64,000 bases of DNA from Ottelia alismoides (Eukaryota > Streptophyta > Magnoliopsida > Alismatales > Hydrocharitaceae). The stretch spans positions 744,001 through 808,000 of the forward strand of contig JAZKJV010003357.1 of NCBI GenBank assembly GCA_037367405.1. Direction: 5' to 3'. Of this stretch, positions 22,997-32,313 are shown one piece after another (the first letter of the stretch is position 1; every line of letters starts with the position of its first letter). The notes beneath the pieces are model-generated. The model was not told the origin of the DNA. It made no database searches and saw only the letters and a list, made by a program, of their open reading frames with translations. The translations under genes were made by a program, and so were the position numbers.

Positions 22997-25723
22997 TTGA
23001 TCTTCGAGGTGGCGACGAATGGACAGTTTAGTCGAGGCTCTGTTGGCACCCACATCAGCTCCATTCGCTTGCCCTCTCCAATAATTCAGGGTGATTCCCG
23101 AGAACCCGGTTCAAACCCTATGAACCGATCTCCAGACTCCCTGTCTTCTTCAATAAACCGGGACCACTCTCGTCCCGAACTCTGTCCGTTTTGGATGGCC
23201 ATTGATTTTACTCCTTACACATCGCCATCCTTAACGAAGTTTTGTGTTGACCTTGACACAGACCGCGTCTCTCTATCTGGTGCTGCAATTCAGACTGATC
23301 GGGGCATTCTACCATGTGCAGACCTAGAGCCCGAGCCAGCCAACCCAGCAGAGACAGAGATGGCAGGAGGAAGGGGAAAAGGACCACAGCCCCAGCAGGA
23401 GCCTGAAGAGAACGCAGGGGAAGGACAATACACGATGCAGGGCGAGGTCAACAGTCAACTGCTGGCTTCCATTCAAGCCATTCAGCAGCAGTTGACTAAC
23501 CAGGCCTTGGCCCAGACAGCCTTTCAGGACATGCTGAATGATCTGAGGAGGAGGGCCGATGCGAGAGACGGCCGACGGGAGGATGATCCCAATTTCCAGG
23601 AAGTCAATGATGAGTTTTCAGTGGGACCTGACTTCGAAGCAGCAGACGAAGAGCCACCGCAGCCCAAGCCCACACTCAAGCAGAAATACAACCCAGGAGC
23701 AGGGCGCATCACTGAGTGGATCCAAATTCCACGTATGCACGCCCACTTCGAGCTGAAGCCGCAATTTCTGTCACTGCTTCCCACTTTTCATGGGAACATC
23801 ACTGAAGAACCATACATCTTTCTCAAGAAGTTTGGCCGCATCTGTTCCACTATTCACTACCCAGGAGTCCCCCTAGATGTGGTCAAGATGACCGCGTTCC
23901 CTTTCAGCCTCCAAGACAAGGCTCTTTACTGGGTCGACCATCTCGAGAAAGGTTGTGACCACCTGGGAGGAATTGAAATCTGCTTTCCTCCATAAATTCT
24001 ATCCTCTTGGGAGATTAAACCAGATGTGTGCCCGGATCTCCAGTTTCTGCCAGCAGCCCCACGAGACGATCCATGAAGCGTGGGAGAGATTCAAAGATCT
24101 CCAGGAAAATTGCCCCCACCATGAAATACCCAAGACTAGTCTCGTGCAGCACTTCTTTGGGGGGCTATCATTCGAGAGCCAAAAGCTCGTGGATGCAGCT
24201 TGCGGCGGTTCACATTTTAACAAAGACGAGGACGTAGTGTGGAACGTTTTCGAAGAAATGGCTGAGGGAGAAGCAGCCCAATCCTCGTCTCGAATTTACA
24301 TGAAGCCACCAACCGCCATCAGCAAGCCAGTCAACATGGCTTCTCACACTGAGGACAAGGATGAGAGCTCCAACCTGAGTATCATCGAGAGCCATTTGTC
24401 CAAAGTGGACATCATCGAGAAGAGGTCACAGGACCTCGAAAAGTTGGCAGTTATAGAGAAGAGGACCCAAGGTCTGGAGAAGCTCGACCAGATTTACCAG
24501 CAGCTGGAGCAGCTTGTCCGAGCGTTGAATGCAAACATGTGCAACGCTTTGTCTACCTCTGCTGAGCCGAACACTGAGAAGAAGGAGCCTACAATGCAGC
24601 AAAATCCTCAGCCGACTCCACCGCAGCCCCAGCCTGTCCAGCACGTGTACTACGTGCAGGTCCCGGAGCAGCCACCACAGCCTCAGACACAGATGGTTGT
24701 ATACCAACCAGAGCACCAGCCCGCATACCCCGAGCAGTTCTCTCCACCCCCGCCACTGATCCAGGAGATCAATGGCGTATGGAACAACGAAGCGCAGATG
24801 ACCCGTCCTCAGGGACACACTCAGGGTCAGAACATGGGCAACAGGCCCTTCCATCAGCAACAGCAGGGTGGGAGACCCTTCCAGCTGTCTTATCAGTACC
24901 AGCCTCCCTCACAAGGGAACACTTGGAGGCAGAATTACCAACATGGTCCTCAGCAGTCCGGATATCGAGGACAGGGATACCACCAACAGCCGGCTGCCCA
25001 ATTCAATCAGCACAACTCACAGTACTCCTCAAACCCCCTCCTCAGCATTTTTCTCAAGGATACCAGTCGCAATCTCAGCCGCCATACCAGCATTCTAGAC
25101 CCCAGCAGGGGGAATCCTCTGAGATCGTACCGGTCAATCCGGCCCTGGCTTGTTTGGAGCAATTATTGAAGAACATGGCTGAGATGAACCAGAAGATCGA
25201 CGACCTGACGGCAGCAAAAACCGTAATACCAACCCAGGTCGAGGCTAACCCTAACAATTTCCGACGCAAGGAGCAGGTAGCCGGCATTGTCCAACCCGAA
25301 TCAGGTGAAATTAATTGTTTTTTATCTAACGCTGTTACTCTCAGGAGCGGTAGGACACTCCAGCCATCGGCGACGGCGAAGGGAAAGCACATTTTATCTG
25401 ACGGGGAATCGTCAGTCCAGCCAACACCAGGGCCAGCCAGCATTTTGGGAGCAGCACCAGCATCCAGAAAACCACAAAAAAATGAAGAAAACAGAAAAAT
25501 ACAAAAAGATAGCAGCAACCTCGGTGGAGACCAGCCAGCTCCTGACAGGGGGAGTACCGCATCTGCAGCGAGTCCAACGCCAGCACCTGAAGCCGAGCCT
25601 GTCATTTTTGGTCCGCAAATTGTAGATGAATCCATTCCTTTTTGTTATCTACCTGTAAACAACAATACGGACAATATTTTGAATGACATTGGTGAAGAGT
25701 TTGTAAATATTCATTTTTCCTGA
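22997..25723 (+). pseudogene. gag: Athila gag polyprotein, frameshifted
   Basis: This encodes the capsid/nucleocapsid polyprotein of the element. The frame from 22997 has a variable N-terminal half, then HFELKPQFLSLLPTFHGNIT and PFSLQDKALYWVDHL of the plant retrotransposon gag domain. The domain continues one frame over from about 23950 (VTTWEELKSAFLHKFYPLGR, ETIHEAWERFKDLQENCPHH). The second frame runs to about 25030 and the original frame then resumes (ACLEQLLKNMAEMNQKIDDL) to a TGA at 25721. The two shifts cancel each other. The C-terminal half is glutamine/proline-rich with heptad-like segments near 24400; no CCHC zinc knuckle is visible. The start is uncertain: another ATG at 23020 opens a short frame, MDSLVEALLAPTS, that then stops. 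Confidence 0.88.
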
Positions 25724-25744
25724 AGCAATGAAAAAACACAAAAA

Positions 25745-26947
25745 ATGAAAAATTTGAAAAGTGCTTTGTCTGACCCTGCTATCATAGAAATCATCCAAAA
25801 TTTGGTGTTAAATATGCCATTGATGAAAGCTCTTGAGTACATGCCAGCCGTGAAGAAAGGACTTAAAGAGGCGTGTACAACCAAGCGCAAGCCAACCCCC
25901 CACAATTCCAGAAGCAAAGGGGGTAAATCTGAAAAGCACATCCTCACAATGGCCACCGTCAATGCCATCAGCAACCTCCCGGACAAAAAGCCAGATATGG
26001 GAGCACCTCTTGTACATTGCCAGATGTTCGACCAAGAGTTCGAGCGAACACTTCTCGACAGCAGGTCATCTGTCAATCTGATGCCAGCCTCACTACTCAT
26101 GGAGTTCAAGTTAGGACCGCTCAAGCCTACAAAGATGATTCTGCAATTTGCAGACAAGTCAGTCAAGCGGCCTAGGGGTCTGTTGGAGGACGTGATCGTC
26201 ACGGTTCGGGGAAAGTCATTCCCGGCCGATTTTGTGGTCTTAGATATGGACGTCCCCGCTCTGTTGCTCCTTACCCCGATCATACTCGGAAGACCATTTC
26301 TGCGGACATCAAACTCAGTGGTGAATTATGGGACGGGAGAAATCAATTTTGGAGCTGGCAATGAAATTATCCGAGTAGAGACCCTGTCTGAGGGAACGCC
26401 AGCTGAACCGACATCTGCGTCATGTGTGAGGGTGATCGAGCACGATGAAGACTGCGATTTTCTAGCAGAAATTCAAGATACCAACCTATTCCTGGATGAT
26501 AATGAGATCCATGGACTCCTCCATCCTGAGGAGGAAGTGGAGACCGCAGTCAAATTTCCTTGTATCGATCAAGAGGAATTTGCTGATGCGCTACAAGATA
26601 CTACCGTGGGGGTGATGTTCCTTCAGGACCAAGAGCCGAAATTTGAAACAGTTTTTGATGAAGATGACATTATCAGAGAATTTTGTCAGGATTTGAGAGA
26701 GGAAACAGATCAGAACATGGTGGACACTGAACATTTGAACGAATCACCACCTGCACTGATAGCTGAGGTCACCACCGAAGCAGCTCAAACCCCGCCAGAG
26801 CTAAAACCTTTGCCCTCCAATATGAAGTATGCCTTCCTTGCGGGAGAACCAAACATGTACCCAGTCATCATTAATGCACATCTGACCGAAGATCAAGAAT
26901 CTCGTCTGATGGAGGTTCTTAAACGCAACCGCAAGGCAATCAGCTAG
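25745..26947 (+). pseudogene. Athila protease region of pol
   Basis: The frame follows the gag stop by 21 bases in the same frame, so gag and pol may once have been continuous. The first ~85 residues (LVLNMPLMKALEYMPAVKKG) are the usual Athila pre-protease segment. The aspartic protease core follows at about 26035-26320: TLLDSRSSVNLMPASLL, where the catalytic triplet expected as DSG or DLG is DSR, then FVVLDMDVPALLLLTPIILG and GRPFL. The glycine to arginine change probably inactivates it. A long acidic linker follows, ending at a TAG (26945-26947) where related proteins have tryptophan (a TGG to TAG change). Confidence 0.85.
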
Positions 26948-27829
26948 CGAACGTCCGATCTCCATGGGATCAATCCGTCACTCTGCTCGCACCGCATCTT
27001 CCTGGAAGACGACTGCAGACCCTCTCGTGAACTGCAAAGAAGATTAAACCCGAATCTGCGAGAGGTGGTTATGAAAGAAATCCAGAAATGGTGTGATGTG
27101 GGATTCATTTATCCCATCTCCGACAGCAAATGGGTGAGCCCTCAGCATGTTGTGCCCAAGAAATCAGGGATCACCATTGTGAAAAATGACAAAGGAGAGG
27201 AGATCGCAACCAGAGTACTAACTTCTTGGCGAGTGTGCGTAGACTACAGAAGACTCAATCTCGCCACCAAGAAGGATCATTTTCCGCTACCCTTCATCGA
27301 CCAGATCTTGGAGAGATTGGCCACGAAGGAATATTTCTGTTTCTTGGACGGCTACTCTGGGTATAACCAAGTTGCTATTGCTCCTGAAGACCAAGAGAAG
27401 ACCACGTTCACCTATCCTTTTGGCACATATGCCTTCAGAAGGATGCCGTTCGGTCTTTGCAACGCCCCAGCCACATTTCAAAGGTGTATGCTTGCAGTTT
27501 TTGCTGATATGGTGGGCAGCTTTCTCGAGGTCTTTATGGACGATTTTTCGGTCTATGGGGATTAATGTCTGGACTATCTAGACCGAGTCTTACGGAGGTG
27601 CTGCGAAGTGAATCTTGTGCTCTCCTGAGAGAAGAGCAATTTCATGGTGACTGAAGGAATTGTGCTGGGTCATGTTGTTTCGAAACGTGGCATGGAGGTT
27701 GACCCAGCCAAGGTGGATGTAATTTCCAAACTTGAGCCACCTACAAATATCAAGCAAGTCTGATCATTCTTAGGCCATGTCGGTTTTTACCGACGATTCA
27801 TCAAAGATTTCAGCAAACTGGCCAGACCG
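26948..27829 (+). pseudogene. Athila reverse transcriptase
   Basis: Translation continues in the same frame after the TAG at 26945 (RTSDLHGINPSLCSHRIFLE). The RT domain runs from EIQKWCDVGFIYPISDSKWV through SWRVCVDYRRLNLATKKDHF, FCFLDGYSGYNQVAIAPEDQ and FRRMPFGLCNAPATFQRCM to the catalytic EVFMDDFSVYG (FMDD at 27533-27544). Three stops interrupt the same frame: TAA at 27563, TGA at 27626 (TGG in relatives, LVLSWEKS) and TGA at 27761 (CGA in relatives, KQVRSFLG). The reading frame itself is not shifted, so all catalytic motifs remain visible. It cannot be translated as a whole. Confidence 0.92.
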
Positions 27830-28330
27830 TTGACTGAGTTGCTCGGCAAGGACAATGAGTTCATTGTAGACGACCGTGTGCTCCTTGCCTTTAATCAGTT
27901 GAAAGAGCTCATCACTCAGGCCCCTGTCCTACAGCCACCGATTTGGACTCAGCCTTTCGAGATTATGACCGACGCGTCAGATTATGCCATCGGAGCTGTA
28001 CTGGGACAGAGGAAAGACAATGTACCATTTGCGATTCACTACGCTAGCCGAACGCTCGACGAAGCCCAGAGAAACTACACTGTCACTGAAAAGGAGATGC
28101 TAGCGGTAGTCTTTGCTTTGGAAAAGTTCAGATCTTACCTCCTTGGGTCCAAAGTAATCATCTACACTGATCTTTCGGCCATCCGGTATTTACAGCAGAA
28201 GAAGGACGCCAAACCACGTCTCATTCGGTGGATCCTTCTCCTCCAGGAGTTTGACCTGGAAATCAGAGATAAACCTGGAGTGAAGAATGTGGTGGCCGAT
28301 CATCTGTCAAGGCTCCCTGAACCAGAGTAT
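27830..28330 (+). pseudogene. Athila RNase H
   Basis: This RNase H domain would degrade the RNA strand after minus-strand synthesis. It follows the RT connection in frame: [60 protein letters not shown] and [20 protein letters not shown]. The first aspartate (TDAS), the glutamate (EKEML) and the later aspartates are present, while the usual TDHSAIRYL has Leu for His. No second (archaeal-type) RNase H of the Tat/Ogre lineage is seen after integrase, supporting Athila. Confidence 0.9.
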
Positions 28331-29748
28331 CCTGAGCTGAACCTGCATCCTATCACAGAGACCTTTCCAGATGAATCGATTCTATCTGTCGCCTCACTTC
28401 CTTGGTATGCAGACATTGTGAACTATCTAGTTGCCAAGAAAATCCCACAGGACTGGCATAAGTTGAAAATAGACAGATTTTTGTCTAAAATCCATTTCTA
28501 CCAGTGGGAAGACACGTATCTGTTTCGTGAGGGAGCAGATTGCATCTGGCGAAGGTGTATTCCTCAGGAGGAAGTTCCAAGTGTCCTCGCTCTATGTCAT
28601 GATCAAGATTCTGGAGGACACCATTCAGGCAAACGGACGGCAGCGAAAGTTCTTCAAAGTGGTCTCCGGTGGCCTTCCTTATTCAAAGATGCAGATGAGT
28701 ATGTCAAATGCTGTACTGACTGCCAGAAGATGGGCGGAACCATAGGAATGAGAGACATAATGCCTCTGAAATACATTCAGATCTCGGACGTCTTTAACGC
28801 ATGGGGCATTGACTTCATGGGCTCGTTTCCCAACAGTCAGGGTTATGAATATATTCTGCTTACCGTCGATTATGTCAGTTGATGGGTGGAGGCTATTCCC
28901 GCCCGAGCCGCCGACAGTCGGACTGTGTGTCGATTCCTGAGAGATCACATTATAGCACGGTTTGGGATCCCCGAGATTCTCATATCTGACGGGGGTAGTC
29001 ATTTCATAAACAGAGAGGTGAAGAAGCTGACTCAAGAATTCTGCATCGAACATCGTGTTGCTTCACCCTACCACCCGCAGTCCAATGGCTTAGCTGAATG
29101 TTCAAACAGGGAGATTAAGACAATACTACAGAAACTTGTGCGTCCGGATCGCAAGAACTGGTCTCAGCTGCTTGATTCCGTTCTTTGGGCTTACAGAACA
29201 GCGTGCAAGTCACCCTTAGGAATGTCTCCCTACCGCCTGGTGTATGGCAAGCCATGTCATTTGCCCGTGGAACTCATCCACAAATCTTTATGGGATATTA
29301 ATATCTGTAATTTGGACTCCAAGCAAGCAGGAAAGAACAGAAAACTAGATCTGAACAGATTACTGGAATTTGGAGATTATGCATATGACAACAGCCTGAT
29401 GTATAAGGAGAAGGTCAAAACATGGCATTACAACAGCCTGATGTATAAGGAGAAGGTCAGAAGGTATGGTTGTTCGATGCGAAATTAAATATCTTTCCAG
29501 GCAAATTGAAGAGCAAATGGACCGGGCCGTTCATGGTTAGGCAGGTGCGTGACAACGGAAGTGTATTGATATCCAATTTATCAGCTGACGCACAGCCTTT
29601 TGTAGTCAATGGACAGCTTCTGAAGCCATACCTTGAACATGACACATTCATGGCCGTCATTGACTCAATTCAAGTAATCTATGAGGATGAGCTGAATATC
29701 TCGAAAGAGGCAGAGGAAGGCAAAGCGCATCAAAACATTTTTGAATGA
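28331..29748 (+). pseudogene. Athila integrase and chromo-like C-terminus
   Basis: The HHCC zinc finger is at about 28592-28735 ([23 protein letters not shown]). The DDE core follows: [10 protein letters not shown] (first D), ILISDGGSHFI (second D), ASPYHPQSNGLAECSNREI (E). A TGA at 28880-28882 breaks the core in VDYVS-WVEA, probably from CGA. The C-terminal part (PCHLPVELIHKSLWDI, then KAG-type NRKLDLNRL) is Athila-like. A 42-bp tandem duplication at 29389-29460 repeats NSLMYKEKV, and the frame then shifts: the true continuation is VWLFDAKLNIFPGKLKSKW to the stop at 29746-29748. No env-like frame follows. Confidence 0.9.
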
Positions 29749-32299
29749 TTTCTCTTTTCGTCTTTTCTTCTTTTCTTCTTTTCAATTTCTTCTCTCTTAT
29801 TCTACCGAATTGATGCCATCCCTTTCATCACTGCTACACTTAGGATGTACTCTATCCTAAGTATAGGGGGGATGCGCATCCCGAGTTGTTCATATCCAAT
29901 TTCATCTCTTTTCTTCTTTTCCTTTTTTCTTCTTTTCCTCTTCTATCTTCTTCATCTACCGAAAAGGTGCCGCCCCTTGTGGACTTAGGACGTACTTTGT
30001 CTTAAGTATAGGGGGGTGCACACCCCGAGTTTCTTCATTTATCTCGATCCTCTCCATTGTCTCCTCTTCTTGTCTATACTTAGGGATATCTTACCCTAAG
30101 TATAGGGGGAGACAATCTGAGTACGATCTGTTCATTCCCACCCTTGACCCTCCCTGCCTTGTGTACAGTCTGCTATACTTAGGATTAGTTGATCCTAAGT
30201 ATAGGGGGGACGGTCAACTTCTCATTCGTTCATCTCTTATTCCTTTATTCTTTAGATTTTCCTATACTTAGTACGAGTTATGTCTTCTCTTTTCTCTCCG
30301 ATCTATGAGGACATAGCTCAAGCTAAGTATAGGGGGGTCGTATATACTCCGTATATACTTTAGCCATAACTCGTACTTTCGTATTTTCTTACTAATATGG
30401 TTAATTATTCTTTAAAAATTCATTAAAACCCTTAATAAAAAGATGTGGTTATTCCTCGAATTCTTTTCGTATTTACTGATTAATAAATCAGGTGAAAATA
30501 TTTTTTGCAAAATGTTTGAAAAATGGTTTGAAAATCTTTGTGAACATCTATGGAAAACTATTTTGAAAATATTTTGTTTCGTGTTTTCAGCCTGTGTAAA
30601 AATGGGTGGTTTGTAAAACTTCTTTTCTTTGTGTGAAATAAAATGTTTGAAAAATGATTTGCAAATGGTTTGAAAAATGGTTGCAAAAATGATTTGAAAA
30701 AAATATATACTGTTTTGAAAGCCTTTGCAAAAATGTTTTCAAATGTGTGTAAAATGTTTGTAAAAACTATTTTGGACTATAGTTTTCAAAAATTGTGTGT
30801 AAATTGTTTTCAAATCAGTTTGAGGAATATACACATCACACCAAAATCCGCTATATATCTATATGTATAAAATCGACCACTTACCCTTGTAAATTCTTAA
30901 AATCCACTTCCTGTAAAAATAAGAAGCACTCCCGTGTACATATTTTCACCTAGTTTTTAGCCAAAATCTTTTTTGTTTTCAAAAATTCCCAAAAACATTT
31001 GCAAAATTAAAATCCAAAAACATCTGAAAAATCTTTTTGAAGAAGACAAAAAAATTTTGCACCTGCATACGCATCATCATCATGATCATCTTTTCAAAAA
31101 TCCACAAAAAGTTCAAATCCTTGAAAATTGCATCACAAAAATATTTTCTGCATTGCATTGCATAGCGTTCGCATTTTTCGGATTGAGTTTGAAAATTGAA
31201 TGAGTCTAAGTAAAATCCGAAGATTGGAGCTTGATTGGACCTTATAATCTACCTAATAATAGGAACCCTACAGGAACTGAGTTTGAGGTACTTCAGGTCT
31301 AGTTGACTTAATTCTTTGAGGATCACGGGACTTGGTTCAATGGATTCTTAACTTCCTAAGTAGAGTATTTCGGAGCACACGCACGACTCTTGTTGATCAT
31401 GACCTAACTTGGACACATGCACCTTTCACATGGCTCAACTCAGTTGGAGTGGTGAGGGGATTGGATTTGCCGGTATGAGACGCACACAAGTGGAAACATT
31501 TGTCCTCCTATAGGGAGTGAAGTGCACCCCAACCCGTCCAGTGATTAGGAAGTCTAAAGACAGGAGGCTGTGGGTTGCGATAAAGCTTCAAAAGAGGGAT
31601 AGTCTACTGGCTCAAGAGGAAAAACTCCTTATGTAAATGCTGCTGTATATAGTATTCGAAAAAAAATGTGTGTTCAGGCATGTACAAAAATAAAAAGCCT
31701 GCAAAGTATGTACATATGTTGTAAAGTCAGTAAGCAAGCTTGAGTTCCAAAGTCATATCATGTGAGCCTGCAGCAGGATGACTTGACTACACTGGTCTTG
31801 CATCCCGGGATAGGTAGCTACACTGGCTACCGTCCATTCTTCTCTTCATCCCCTCCTCTTGAGCTGGTTGCCACTTGAACTTAGAAGGGAATACCCCGCT
31901 CCTCGAGGATGGAGTTGCTGGATTGGGGAATCATTGGGTTGTCGTACTGGAGAAGTCAGTTTCTTTGTCATTCTAGTTGGGGAGAGCAACCATCACTTAC
32001 ACTGTACAAGTCAGATTCATAGTCGTAAGAGTTTGCGTATGAATTGAAGTATTTCTGACCTGGCTATTGAGGAGACTTGAGCAGGGTTTTGGGATTCTCA
32101 GGGACTGTTGGATTTCAAATTTGGGTCTCAATAAGGTTCCGCCCGCACTAAATTTCCAAAGGTCCGACTTAAGCTCCAAACTTTGATTTTGCTAAGACAA
32201 GTTTGATAATCAGATAAAATCCAAGTTCTTCTTTTTCTTTTCTTTCTTTTTCTTTTTTTGCACTTATTGCATAAGTGTTTGCTAGGGACTAGCAAAGGT
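29749..32299 (+). other. Athila 3' non-coding region
   Basis: 2.55 kb between the integrase stop and the PPT. It holds the stem-loop series at 29838-30345, then a stretch rich in GTTTGAAAATG/GCAAAATG-type repeats (30490-31040), then a block (31200-32290) that is conserved in the minus-strand element at 59213-60300. Many Athila elements have an env-like frame here; none can be read. Confidence 0.75.
29838..30345. repeat. Array of stem-loops each ending in a PPT-like G run
   Basis: Five units, spaced roughly 60-145 bp apart, each consist of an inverted repeat TATACTTAGG...CCTAAGTATA followed at once by GGGGG or GGGGGG. Stems: 29838-29846/29854-29862 (9 bp), 29983-30007 (imperfect), 30075-30085/30094-30104 (11 bp), 30174-30185/30192-30203 (12 bp, 6-nt loop), 30263-30271/30323-30331 (9 bp, long loop). 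The right arm plus G run, AAGTATAGGGGG, equals the core of the true PPT at 32300. The spacers are mostly CT-rich. The same units occur on the minus strand at 60785-61168. Confidence 0.85.
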
Positions 32300-32313
32300 A
32301 AAGTATAGGGGGA
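32300..32313 (+). other. Athila polypurine tract
   Basis: AAAGTATAGGGGGA lies immediately before the 3' LTR start (TGATGAATCC). It primes plus-strand DNA synthesis in this class of element. The two internal T residues are shared by the minus-strand relative (59197-59212). Confidence 0.8.

Noticed and set aside
24426..24860. 144-codon leucine-rich frame antisense to gag
   Set aside because: It is the antisense shadow of the glutamine/proline-rich gag region; leucine and tryptophan richness follows from the complement of CAG/CCA codons.
30490..31040. GTTTGAAAATG / GCAAAATG repeats as a CRISPR-like or satellite array
   Set aside because: Units are irregular in length and spacing with no constant repeat; low-complexity AT-rich sequence within the Athila 3' region.
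29749..32299. Search for an env-like third gene of Athila
   Set aside because: No frame longer than about 75 codons, no signal peptide or transmembrane pattern; the region is non-coding and structured instead.
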